Positions 49,025-59,400 of a DNA stretch of 64,000 nucleotides are shown here, piece after piece. Below the pieces are notes generated by a model, which was given only the letters and a program-made list of their open reading frames with translations, was not told the DNA's origin and searched no databases. The position numbers and the translations under genes are program-made. Position 1 is the stretch's first letter; every line of letters starts with the position of its first letter. Source of the stretch: Flavobacterium sp. FEMGT703F (GTDB lineage: Bacteria; Bacteroidota; Bacteroidia; Flavobacteriales; Flavobacteriaceae); contig PGCN01000019.1 of assembly GCA_002786385.1 (NCBI GenBank), positions 1 through 64,000 on the forward strand, in the 5' to 3' direction.

Positions 49025-49707
49025 TAGAGTATGTTTTTTAATTCTTTTAGATGATTAATTCTTGTAAAGGTTGCTGTAGTATGCGTGTTTTTTTCATCAA
49101 ACAAAATGGCTTCCATTCCAAATTCGATTGCACCGCGAACATCGGCATCAATACAGTCACCTATCATTAAAGCATTTTGTTTATCGACTTTAGCCAAAGA
49201 TAAGGCAAATTCGAATATGTTGCGATGCGGTTTTTTTACGCCCGCCATTTCCGAATTGGTGACGGTTTTAAAATAGCCTTCTAAACCGGAATTGGCTATT
49301 TTTTTATACTGTACTTCGGCAAAACCGTTGGTGATAATGTGCAAATTATACTTGGACGATAAATAATCCAAAACTTCCAAAGCGCCTTCAAAAAGTTGGT
49401 TATTATCCGGTAAAAATACAATGTAATCGTGAGCAATTTTATCAATAGCCTCGTCGGAGATTTTATAACGCAACGCATCAAAAGATTGTTTCAATCGCTG
49501 GTAACGCAATTCTTCATGTGTCATTTTATCGACCTGGTACAATTTCCAACAGGCTTGATTGATAGGCGCGTAAACTTCCACGAACTGATAGGTGTCTATG
49601 GTTGGATGCTGTTCTTTAAAGATTTTATCAAAAGCCAAAACCGAATTGGCGTCAAAATCCCAAAGTGTATGATCGAGGTCAAAAAAAATATCTGTGATGT
49701 GTTTCAT
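49024..49707 (-). CDS. HAD-superfamily nucleotidase of the YjjG/YfnB type
   Basis: The 227-residue enzyme has HAD motif I FFDLDHTLWDFD (nucleophile and general-acid Asp), motif II LHIITNGF, motif III Lys in GVKKPHRNIFEFAL and motif IV LMIGDCIDADVRGAIEFG. YjjG-type enzymes dephosphorylate non-canonical pyrimidine nucleoside monophosphates, keeping them out of DNA; that function is by family only. It sits 1 bp after radC and overlaps the downstream hypothetical gene by 1 bp, so the three are co-translated. Confidence 0.9.
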   Translation of the reverse strand: MKHITDIFFDLDHTLWDFDANSVLAFDKIFKEQHPTIDTYQFVEVYAPINQACWKLYQVDKMTHEELRYQRLKQSFDALRYKISDEAIDKIAHDYIVFLPDNNQLFEGALEVLDYLSSKYNLHIITNGFAEVQYKKIANSGLEGYFKTVTNSEMAGVKKPHRNIFEFALSLAKVDKQNALMIGDCIDADVRGAIEFGMEAILFDEKNTHTTATFTRINHLKELKNIL

Positions 49708-49708
49708 G

Positions 49709-50398
49709 CTAAAAAATGCCTTCGTCCTGAAAGCTCAAATACCCTTTTTCGGTGATGATAATATGATCGAGCACTTTAATATCCAATTGCTCTCCGGCAA
49801 ATTTAAGCTTTTTAGTGATTTCTTTGTCGGCATCACTGGCCACAAGTTTACCGGAAGGATGATTGTGGCTTAAAATGATAGAAGTCGCGTTGTGTTCCAA
49901 AGCCAATTTAAAAATTAGGCGAACATCCACAATGGTTCCGGTAATACCGCCTTTGGATAACTGGGCTTTATAAATCACTTTATTGGCATTATTCAGATAA
50001 AGCACCCAAAATTCTTCATGTAACAAATCGCCTATAAGAGGTTGCATGATTTCGAAAACCGCTTTGGAAGAAGTAATTTTGAAAAAATCGGGAAGTGCTT
50101 GCTCTCTGCGCCTTTTCCCCAACTCTAAAGCCGCAGCTATAGTAACCGCTTTGGCCTCGCCTATGCCTTTGAATTCCATAAATTGCTTGAGCGATAATTT
50201 GCCCAACGCATTTAGGTTGTTGTTAACGCTTTGTAGTATCCGTTTGCTCAGGGAAACTGCACTTTCATTTCGACTGCCGGAGCCGATAAGAATAGCAATT
50301 AATTCGGCATCACTCAAAACCGATTTTCCTTTCAGCATTAGCTTTTCACGAGGCTTATCGTCTTCTGACCAATGTTTTATAGAAAAGTTTTGTTCCAT
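49709..50398 (-). CDS. radC: RadC family JAMM-domain protein
   Basis: The 229-residue protein has a helix-hairpin-helix N-half (SDAELIAILIGSGSRNESAV, FMEFKGIGEAKAVTIAAALE). The C-terminal JAMM/MPN+ metalloprotease fold has metal-site motif LSHNHPSGKLVASDADKEIT (H-x-H and Asp) and DHIIITEKGYLSFQDEG. RadC was named for a DNA-repair phenotype later assigned to another gene, and its real role is unsettled. It heads the radC-yjjG-hypothetical operon. The neighbour is consistent with nucleotide or DNA maintenance but proves nothing. Confidence 0.93.
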   Translation of the reverse strand: MEQNFSIKHWSEDDKPREKLMLKGKSVLSDAELIAILIGSGSRNESAVSLSKRILQSVNNNLNALGKLSLKQFMEFKGIGEAKAVTIAAALELGKRRREQALPDFFKITSSKAVFEIMQPLIGDLLHEEFWVLYLNNANKVIYKAQLSKGGITGTIVDVRLIFKLALEHNATSIILSHNHPSGKLVASDADKEITKKLKFAGEQLDIKVLDHIIITEKGYLSFQDEGIF

Positions 50399-50449
50399 GG
50401 CTTATACTAAAAAGAAAGAATTATCGTTAGTTCTTGAAACCTTAAAAGT

Positions 50450-51067
50450 ATGAAAACTTTTTATTTATCGCTAACTTTACTTACATTTTTAACTTGTAGT
50501 CAAAAAGAGGTTGAGCATAATAATGCTAAACCCTTGCTTGAAAACACATTTGAAAACCGACTTTCCGAAGCGGCGCTTTCCATAATTGATGACGAAATTG
50601 TATATACTCCAAATTATGTTGCGATAAAATATCCCAACGGAGATGTTCAGGCCAAAACCGGCGTTTGTACCGATGTGGTCATCAGAGCGTATCGTAAATT
50701 GGGTATTGATTTGCAAAAAGAAGTCCATGAAGATTTGAAAGCCAACTTTACCAAATACCCTAATTTGAAAAAATGGGGTTTGAAAAAACCTGATACTAAC
50801 ATTGATCACAGAAGAGTTCCGAATTTAGAAGTTTTTTTCAGTAGAAAAGGGCAAAAATTAGTCGTTACCCAAAATCCGGCAGATTATAAAACCGGTGAAA
50901 TCGTTACTTGGATCATTAACGGAAAATTACCGCATATCGGCATAATAACCCACAAAAAATCCTCCAATGGTCATCCGATGATTGTACATAATGTGGGCAA
51001 CGGACAAGTATTGGAGGATTGCTTGTTTCGCTATGAGCTAGTTGGGCATTTTAAATACCAAAAATAA
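50450..51067 (+). CDS. DUF1287 lipoprotein (NlpC/P60-like fold)
   Basis: The 205-residue product has a lipoprotein signal (LSLTLLTFLTCSQKE, Cys at 16). The DUF1287 domain follows: TGVCTDVVIRAYRKLGIDLQ with the candidate nucleophile Cys, NIDHRRVPNLEVFFSRKG, GEIVTWIINGKLPHIGIITH with the candidate His, and HPMIVHNVGNGQVLEDCLF. The Cys-His pattern resembles NlpC/P60 papain-like amidases, so a role in peptidoglycan or amide cleavage is a fair inference, not shown. It converges on mpl, a peptidoglycan-recycling gene, with 8 bp between stops. Confidence 0.88.
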   Translation: MKTFYLSLTLLTFLTCSQKEVEHNNAKPLLENTFENRLSEAALSIIDDEIVYTPNYVAIKYPNGDVQAKTGVCTDVVIRAYRKLGIDLQKEVHEDLKANFTKYPNLKKWGLKKPDTNIDHRRVPNLEVFFSRKGQKLVVTQNPADYKTGEIVTWIINGKLPHIGIITHKKSSNGHPMIVHNVGNGQVLEDCLFRYELVGHFKYQK

Positions 51068-51075
51068 TCTTCAAA

Positions 51076-52431
51076 TTATAGCATCAACTTCTTCACTTCA
51101 TCAAAATTCAATCCGCCGTAATTACCGGAACTCATTAATAATAAGGCGGTATTATTTAAATCGAAATTGAATAAAAAGTCTTTGAACTCTATTGGATTGG
51201 TATAAATAATCAAATCTTTACGCTTGAAAGATTCTGCAATTTGCTCATAAGTCACTTCTTCGAGTTGCTTGATTTTTACCGCATCGGGCGAATAAAAAAC
51301 CACGGCTACATCGGCGGCATCTAAAGCGCCTTCGTATTCTTTTAAGAATTCGGCATTCAAACTGCTGTACGTATGTAATTCAAGGCAAGCTACTAATTTT
51401 CTGTCCGGATATTGTGCTTTAACAGCTTGGGTAGTAGCCGAAACTTTACTCGGTGAATGGGCAAAATCTTTATAGGCCACTTTTCCTTTTCCTTCAGCTA
51501 TTTTTTCTAATCGTTTGCTGGCGCCTTTAAAACTGGCAATGGCTTCGTAGAAATCGGCTTCGTCTACGCCCATATTTTGGCAAATCCATTTGGCTCCGGC
51601 TAAGTTGTTTAGGTTGTGTGCTCCAAAGACTTCTATCGGCATCGGACCTTCGGGAGTGTCTAATAAAGTTACACCGTCTTTAACAGAATAACTTGGTGTT
51701 TGGTAGGGAATTCGACGAATGGTGTTGGTTGATTCTTCAGCTACTTTTTTAACCGTAGCGTCTTCTTCATTATAAACCAAAATTCCGCCTTTGGTGATTT
51801 GGTTGACAAAAATTTCAAATTGCTCTACATAATTATCAAAGGTTGGAAACACATTAATATGATCCCAAGCAATGCCTGATAATAAAGCGATGTTAGGTTG
51901 GTACAAATGAAACTTCGGTCTTCTGTCTATGGGCGACGATAAATATTCATCGCCTTCTAACACGATAAAATCATTCTCATGTGTAAGATGCACCATAGTG
52001 TCAAAACCCTCTAATTGGGCACCAACCATGTAATCTACCTCAATATTATGGTAATGCATCACGTGCAAAATCATGGAAGTAATAGTGGTTTTTCCGTGCG
52101 AACCGCCAATAACTACCCGTGTTTTATTTTTAGACTGTTCGTACAAAAACTCGGGATAGGAATAAATTTTCAGTCCTAATGCTTGGGCTTTGATTAATTC
52201 CGGGTTATCAGCTTTGGCATGCATCCCAAGAATAACCGCTTCAATATCGGCTGTAATCTTTTCCGGAAACCAACCCATTTCTTGAGGAAGCAAACCTTTT
52301 TTTTCTAAACGGGATTTGGAAGGTTCAAAAATGGCATCGTCACTTCCGGTTACTTGGTATCCTTTTTCGTGTAAGGCCAAGGCAAGATTGTGCATGGCTG
52401 CACCACCAATGGCAATAAAATGTGTTCGCAT
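51076..52431 (-). CDS. mpl: UDP-MurNAc:L-alanyl-gamma-D-glutamyl-meso-diaminopimelate ligase (Mpl)
   Basis: Mpl reattaches recycled murein tripeptide to UDP-MurNAc. The 451-residue Mur ligase has the N-terminal Rossmann domain (THFIAIGGAAMHNLALALHE, GYQVTGSDDAIFEPSKSRL), the ATP P-loop VIGGSHGKTTITSMILHVM, the carbamoylated-Lys region (EGDEYLSSPIDRRPKFHLYQ, GIAWDHINVFPTFDNY) and the C-domain (YKDFAHSPSKVSATTQA). The opening GGAAMHNLA pattern and length separate it from MurC. It lies 4 bp after the TPR gene on the same strand. Confidence 0.93.
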   Translation of the reverse strand: MRTHFIAIGGAAMHNLALALHEKGYQVTGSDDAIFEPSKSRLEKKGLLPQEMGWFPEKITADIEAVILGMHAKADNPELIKAQALGLKIYSYPEFLYEQSKNKTRVVIGGSHGKTTITSMILHVMHYHNIEVDYMVGAQLEGFDTMVHLTHENDFIVLEGDEYLSSPIDRRPKFHLYQPNIALLSGIAWDHINVFPTFDNYVEQFEIFVNQITKGGILVYNEEDATVKKVAEESTNTIRRIPYQTPSYSVKDGVTLLDTPEGPMPIEVFGAHNLNNLAGAKWICQNMGVDEADFYEAIASFKGASKRLEKIAEGKGKVAYKDFAHSPSKVSATTQAVKAQYPDRKLVACLELHTYSSLNAEFLKEYEGALDAADVAVVFYSPDAVKIKQLEEVTYEQIAESFKRKDLIIYTNPIEFKDFLFNFDLNNTALLLMSSGNYGGLNFDEVKKLML

Positions 52432-52435
52432 GAGA

Positions 52436-53134
52436 TTAAGGCTTGTTTTTTTCTTTGTATGTGTCTAAAAGCTCTTTGGCTTTTTCGGGTTGTTTCATTT
52501 TGTTTTTGTACAAATTGGCCAATTTTTGATAGGTTGTTTTGGAACCACCAACAGCTATGGCTTTCAAGTAAAATTTTTCGGCTTCCTTATTTCGATCAAA
52601 ATATTCCGCTATTCTCCCTTGGGCCAAATAACCGTCAACCGGTGAAATTTTGAGTAACTCGGCAGCATATCTTTGCGCCTTTTTTTCGCTGCCACCTACT
52701 ATGCCCGGAAGTTGCAGATACAGTTCGATTAATGCCCAGCGGGCTTCAATATGATTAGGATCAAGAGCAATAGCTTTCTCGAAGGAAGCTTTTATATCAT
52801 CAATCATTCCTAATGCTTTGAACTTGTTGGATTCTTTGGCTTTCATCCCCAAACATCCGCCAAACTTATAATGGTAATCGGCTTCGCCGGGTTTTAGTTT
52901 GATTAGCTTGCCATAATAAAACATGGCTTTGTCCCAAGATTTATAAATGCCCTCAATATCCCCCAAATACTCCAACGTTTTGAGATGATTGGCATTATCC
53001 TTCAAGTAACTTTCAAAAGCCAGTTTGGCTTGATCATACTTGGCTTGTTTGAATAACAATTCGGCCTTTTCAAAATCACCTGTATTGTTTGAAAAGAGAA
53101 AGCTTAAGATTAGTATAACCAAATGAGATTTCAT
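52436..53134 (-). CDS. Exported tetratricopeptide-repeat protein
   Basis: The 232-residue product starts at MKSHLVILILSFLFSNNTG, a short signal peptide; seven codons upstream are open but precede the signal. At least five TPR-like helical pairs follow (FEKAELLFKQAKYDQAKLAF, DKAMFYYGKLIKLKPGEADY, ASFEKAIALDPNHIEARWAL, KEAEKFYLKAIAVGGSKTTY, PEKAKELLDTYKEKNKP). TPR domains bind other proteins; the partner is unknown. It is probably co-transcribed with mpl, which follows 4 bp later, so a periplasmic scaffold role near wall metabolism is possible. Confidence 0.85.
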   Translation of the reverse strand: MKSHLVILILSFLFSNNTGDFEKAELLFKQAKYDQAKLAFESYLKDNANHLKTLEYLGDIEGIYKSWDKAMFYYGKLIKLKPGEADYHYKFGGCLGMKAKESNKFKALGMIDDIKASFEKAIALDPNHIEARWALIELYLQLPGIVGGSEKKAQRYAAELLKISPVDGYLAQGRIAEYFDRNKEAEKFYLKAIAVGGSKTTYQKLANLYKNKMKQPEKAKELLDTYKEKNKP

Positions 53135-53358
53135 CGGCAAAAAATTGATTTTCAAATGTAATCATTTTATGAAAATTTCCTTTTTATTTTTTTCGATAGA
53201 GCCCAAAAAAAATCTATGAAGTGTAAAACAAATCGGTGAACAACACCTTTTAATGTAACTTGCTATTTTTCAAACACTTATGTTTTTAAAAAGAATCTCT
53301 ACCGAACTTATCAAAAAAGGCATTTAATCGAATTTATACGTAATATACCCGAATTTTT

Positions 53359-53389
53359 TTGACTCTCATAGCATTGGAAATAGCTTTGT
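53359..53389 (+). promoter_or_regulatory. Promoter of the giant adhesin gene
   Basis: TTTG (53359-53362), a 19-nt spacer and TAGCTTTG (53382-53389) match the consensus fully. The start would be near 53395 and the leader about 18 nt long. The rest of the 53135-53412 gap shows no gene. Confidence 0.8.
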
Positions 53390-53412
53390 AGCAGAATTAA
53401 AATACCGTCCCA

Positions 53413-56400
53413 ATGAAAGATTTTAATACACAAAAACGCACTACACTAAATTTTCTCTTACTGGCAATCTTTTTATTGATTGGCGGGATTGAGGCTTATT
53501 CGCAAAGCCAAACTCGAATTGCACGAGTGGGAGAAAATAATAGTGCTGGAAGAATATGGAACAATATTGGCAACATTACTGCTGATGACTTGAATTACGC
53601 TACTGCCGCATTGGCCGGGAACGAAACTTCAAGATATCTGAGGGCAAGGGACTTTGGTTTTACAATCCCTACAGGTGCTACTATTACCGGCATTACCGCC
53701 AATATTATGAGACAAAGCAGCTCTAATACAGGCGGAAATAGTGTAAATGACAATGTTGTAAGACTTATAAAGAATTTAACTTTAGTGGTTCCAAATTATG
53801 CCAGTGCAGCTGATTGGCCAACCTCTATGTCTGCCGCAAATTATGGGGTAGGAACTACAGATCTTTGGGGAACAACTTGGACTGACACAGATATCAATAA
53901 TCCCAATTTCGGATTAGTTTTGAGGGTAACAAATGAGTCTAACAACAATCGTACGGCTTCAGTTGATTATATTGAGATTACCGTTTATTATACCAATCCG
54001 ATACCAACCATAACCAATTTCACCCCTAACAATGCTTGTGTTAATTCGGGGACAACAGTAACTATTACCGGAACTAATTTCACAGGTGCCACTAACGTTA
54101 CATTTAATGGAACGGCAGCCACATTTACAGTAAACAGCAATACGCAAATCACGGCTGTTTTACCTAATGGAGCAAGTACAGGAAACATCAGTGTGATCAC
54201 ACCTAACGGAACTGCAAACAGCTCAACAAGTTTCACCGTTAATGCCTTACCCACTGTTAACCCGATAAATGGAAACACCATACTTTGTCCAAACACCTCA
54301 ACAATATTATCCAGCACAACAACCGGCGGAACTTGGAGTAGTGCAAATTCAAGTGTGGCAACTATAAATTCAAGTGGACAAGTTAGCGCATTGACCGCTG
54401 GGTCTTCTGTTATAACCTATACTATAACTGATGGAAACAACTGTTCTAATACTGCCAATACAACAGTCACAGTTCAGGCAAAACCCGTTTTGAGTGGTCC
54501 TAATGCCGTTTGCGTTGGCAATTCAATTCAATTAAACCCAACCTTGGGAGGTACTTGGATAAGTAACCATCCGCTAATTGCAACTATAGATAATAGCGGA
54601 ACTGTAACCGGATTAATTTTCGGCAATGCCACTTTTACCTATACTGACTCAACCACAGGATGTTTTGAAACTACTACTCTAGTGAATGTTCAAGTTGCAC
54701 CTCAAATAACTGTTCAGCCTACAGTTGCGCAAGCTGTCTGTTCAGGAAACTCGGCAAATCTCAGTGTTATTGCGACCGGAGCAGGATTAAGTTATCAATG
54801 GTATAAAGGCAGTACACCATTAACTAATGGCGGTAATTTCTTTGGGGTGGACTCGGCTGCACTTACCATCAATCCTATTAGTTTAACAGATGCTTCCTCA
54901 GACTATTATTGTGTAATTAGTGGCAATTGTACTCCTTCTGTAACTTCTGATTCAGCATCGCTGATTGTTAATGAAGCCGTATCAATAACAACTCAACCGG
55001 CTGCTTCACAAACCTATTGTACCGGGAACAATGTTTCAATCTTTATAAGTGCATCAGGTACGGGGTTGACCTATCAATGGTTTAAAGGTTTAAATCCTTT
55101 AACTGACGGAGGTTCAATTTCAGGAGCCAACACCAATAACTTAATAATAAACGCTGCATCGACTAGTGATGCAGGAAATGATTATTACTGTGTTGTTAGC
55201 GGTTTAGCACCTTGTACATCAGTAAACAGTAGTTTTTCTGAAGTTATTATTGATGAAAATCCAAGCGTTACTAGTCAACCGGCTACCCACCAAACCGTTT
55301 GTGCTGGAAGTAATGTTACTTTTTCAGTAGCTGCCACGGGGGGAAGTTTAACTTACCAATGGTATAACGATACTACACCTTTGACAGACAATGCCTCTGT
55401 TAGCGGCAGTAACAGTGCTACACTAACATTAAACAATGTTAGCTTGGCAAATGTATCTGCTAAATACAACTGTCATATCACCAACAGTTGTGGGACAATA
55501 GTATCCAACTATTCAGCGTTATCCATAAACGAAACGCCAAGCATTTTAAACAATGGCTTGACCGTTTGTAGTGGAGAAAGTTTTTCTTTTTCTCCTGTTA
55601 ACGGTGTACCTTCTGTTGCCAATATAGTCCCTGCAGGAACTACTTACTCTTGGTCTGCTCCGATTGTTACCGGAGGTATGACGGGTGGTACAGCACAATC
55701 GGGTCAGGCAGTAATTAGTGATGTTTTGGTTAACAACACCAATAGTGTTCAAACCGCTACCTATACTATTACACCTCTAGTAGGAACCTGTCCGGGGAAT
55801 ACCTTTGAATTGGTAATCAGTGTAAATCCTGAACCTTATGTGAATAATGCCATCCAGTATGTTTGTAGTGGAGATAACTTCAACTTTTTACCTAGCAATG
55901 GCAGTGGTAATATTGTTCCGATGGGAGCTACATTCTCTTGGGGATTACCTACAACTTCCGGCGGAATAACCGGTGCCTCAGCCCAAAATAATGCAAGCAG
56001 TTTCAGTCAAACATTGACAAACACTACCAATGGTGTGAAAACGGCTACCTATAACATTACTGTTAATTATGGAACTTGTATAGGTAACACCTTTACTGTT
56101 ACATTGTTTATTAATCCAAAACCGATTGTATCGGCCTTGCCGGTGACTCAAAGTATTTGTTCCGGAAACAATATTACCAATGTAGCACTTTCAACCGTTT
56201 TTGTGGTATCAGAAGAGGTTGAATACCATTGGACTCGTGACAATACAACAAATATTATCGGAATGGCATCCAATGGAGAAGGAACTATTATTTCGGGTGC
56301 TTTGACAAACACAACCAATACACCACAAACCACCACCTTCACAGTTATTGCCACTACAGAAGAAGGTTGTAACTCCGATTCTTATCTCGTTACTGTTTTG

Positions 56401-59400
56401 GTAAATCCATCTATTACAGTATCAGCCACACCAAGCAATCAAACCATTTGTTCCGGTAGCACTATCAATACGATACTGATGAGTAATCCAAATAACGTTA
56501 GTGGTGTAACTTATTCATGGACAAGAAACAATACCACAAATTTAACCGGAATCCCAAATAACGGAACCGGAGATACCATTGCCGGAATAATCACCAACAA
56601 CACCAATACTGTTCAATCAACTACTTTTACCATCACAGCAACTGCTAATGGTTGTCAGACAATCATTAACAACGTAACTATTACGGTAAATCCGAAACCA
56701 ACTATTTCCGGTGCTCCTTCTACTCAAACCTTATGTGGTGGAAATTCCATTACCCCTATAGTTTTAAGTAGTGGCAGCGGAATATCGGGTACAACTTTCA
56801 GTTGGACAAGAGATAACACTGTAAACGTTTCGGGTATTAACGGAAGTGGTTCAGGTAATACCATTACCGGAGTATTGAACAACACCACCTCAACCAATCA
56901 AACGGTGACTTTTACTTTATCGTCTTCGGCTAACGGATGTGCTTCAGACAACGCTACCGCTGAAGTTATAGTACTGCCAAGACCACTTTTAACCGCTACC
57001 CCAAGTACTCAAACCATTTGTAATAATACTGCTATAAGCACAATCACCTTGAGCAGTGCCAATAGTTTACCAGGTACTACTTTTACATGGACCAGAAACA
57101 ATACTGCTAACTTAACCGGCATAGCAAATTCGGGTACCGGAAATGCTATTTCAGGAACACTGGTTAATAACACCTCGGTCACACAAACCACAACCTTTAC
57201 CATAACGGTAACTGCAGGGAATGGTTGCTCTAATACCACAACAGCTAGCGTAACCGTTTATGCCCCTCTTACTGCTCCAGTTATTGGATCTTCACAAACA
57301 GCTTGTATATTCTCTACTCCATCCGCTTTATCTATTACTACCCAACCAAACGGTGGTTCAGGAGTTTACACTTACCAGTGGCAAAGCAGTACTGACAATG
57401 TCAACTTTACTAACATTGCCGGAGCGACAAACAATACTTATCAACCCGCTTTTCTCAATAACGGTTCAGATGATGTTTTTTACAGACTAATTATCAATAA
57501 TACTTGTGGAAGTGTTACTAGTAATGTTGTTTTTGTAGAGGTTGTTAGTAATGTAGGTTTTACATTTGACATTAATAATGCGCCAACTGGAGCAGTTTGT
57601 CCGTCAACGACTTTTACGCCACAAATATCATCTTTACACTTATCAACTTCCGCCGTACGATTTAATTGGACAGCCGATGCAAACTTTATTTCACCAAGTA
57701 CCGGAGGCCCAGTTGGCACTACAGGTAATGCATTTTTATTTTTCAGAACATCAACCGGTAATATAGGGCCTTTAACGACTCAGAATAACACTAATGCTAC
57801 AGTAACCACACAAATTACTATTACGCCAAGTGTTTACAATTTTCCTGGTCCGCCATCCGGAGCTTTTCTGTGCAGCACCTCTCCGCAAATTTTAAATGTA
57901 ACTATCAGACCGAGACCGGTAGCCACAGCTACTGCCTTAGAAAATACTATTTGTAACGGAAGCGGCGCTAACATACAAGTAACTGGAAACATCACTGATG
58001 CTAACATGACTTTCTCATGGACACGTAACAACACCACCAATGTTTCAGGTACTAATTCCGGAACTTCCGGAAATATTGCCCCCGGCGGTATATTTACCAT
58101 TGCCAATACACTGACTAACAACTCGGCTAACGTTCAAAATGTGACTTTTACCATTACACCATCTTCTAATGGCTGTAACGGAAGTCCTATAACGGTAACC
58201 ATCAGCATTGCACCAACGGTTACATCGGGTACTATAGCCGCTAATCAAACCATTTGTTCCGGCGGCGATCCGGCAGCGTTCACTCAAACCGTTGCAGCAA
58301 CCGGTTCTAACCTGACTTACCAATGGCAAAGCAGTACAGATAATATTACTTTTACCAACATCACAGGAGCTACTTCAGTCACTTATGATGCTGGTACTTT
58401 AACCCAAACAACTTGGTTCAGAAGAATTACAATTTCAACTGTAAATGGTAAGGAATGTTATGCGACCTCTAACACCATTCAAGTAAACGTTAACAGTATT
58501 AATCCAGGATCAATATCCGGAAATCAAACTATTTGTTCCGGTGGAGATCCATTGGCTTTTACAGAAGTAAATGCCACCGGAGGCGGAACCATCTCCTACC
58601 AATGGCAAAGTAATACGACAGGCTGCAGCGGTAGCTGGACCAACATAACCGGAGCTAATTCGGCTACTTACGATGCTCCTTCGGGAGTAACGGTAACTAC
58701 ATATTACCGCAGAATGGCAACTTCTTTACTTAACAGCGTTGCTTGTTCAGATTACAGCAACTGTATTGTTGTTACTGTAAATGAAGTAACCGGTGGTCTT
58801 ATTGCAGATAATCAAACCTTGTGTGGTAATAACCCTGCAGCTTTTAGTGTAATTACTCCTTCGACAGGTCTCGGCACTTTAAGCTATCAATGGCAAAGAA
58901 GTACTACCGGTTGTTCCGGACCGTGGACTATTATTTCAGGGGCCACTGGCGCTACTTATGATGCACCTTCCGGATTAGTAGCAACCACTTACTACCAACG
59001 CATAACTTATTCTACATTAAATGGCGTACAATGCTCAGCGGTTAGCAATTGCATCACCGTAACGGTTAATCCTGTTACCGGAGGCGCAATTGGAGGCAAC
59101 AGAACCGTTTGTTATGGAGGAGATCCGAATGCCTTTACCGAAAACACCGCTGCAACAGGAAGCAATCTGACTTATCAATGGCAAATGAGCTTGGTTGGAG
59201 GCGCAGGCCCTTGGACTGACATAGCAGGCGCGACAAATACTACCTATGATGAAGCAGGTCCTATTTACCAAACTACATACTTCAGAAGAGTGGTTACCGC
59301 TACCGTTAATGCAACGAGTTGTACGGCCAATTCTAACTTTATTACCGTCTTTGTAAATAATGTTACCCCTCCATCAATTGACGGAAACCAAAGTGTATGT

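Noticed and set aside
53959..59271. Several minus-strand open frames inside the giant adhesin gene
   Set aside because: They are antisense shadows of Thr/Asn-rich repetitive coding sequence, with no start context or family resemblance.
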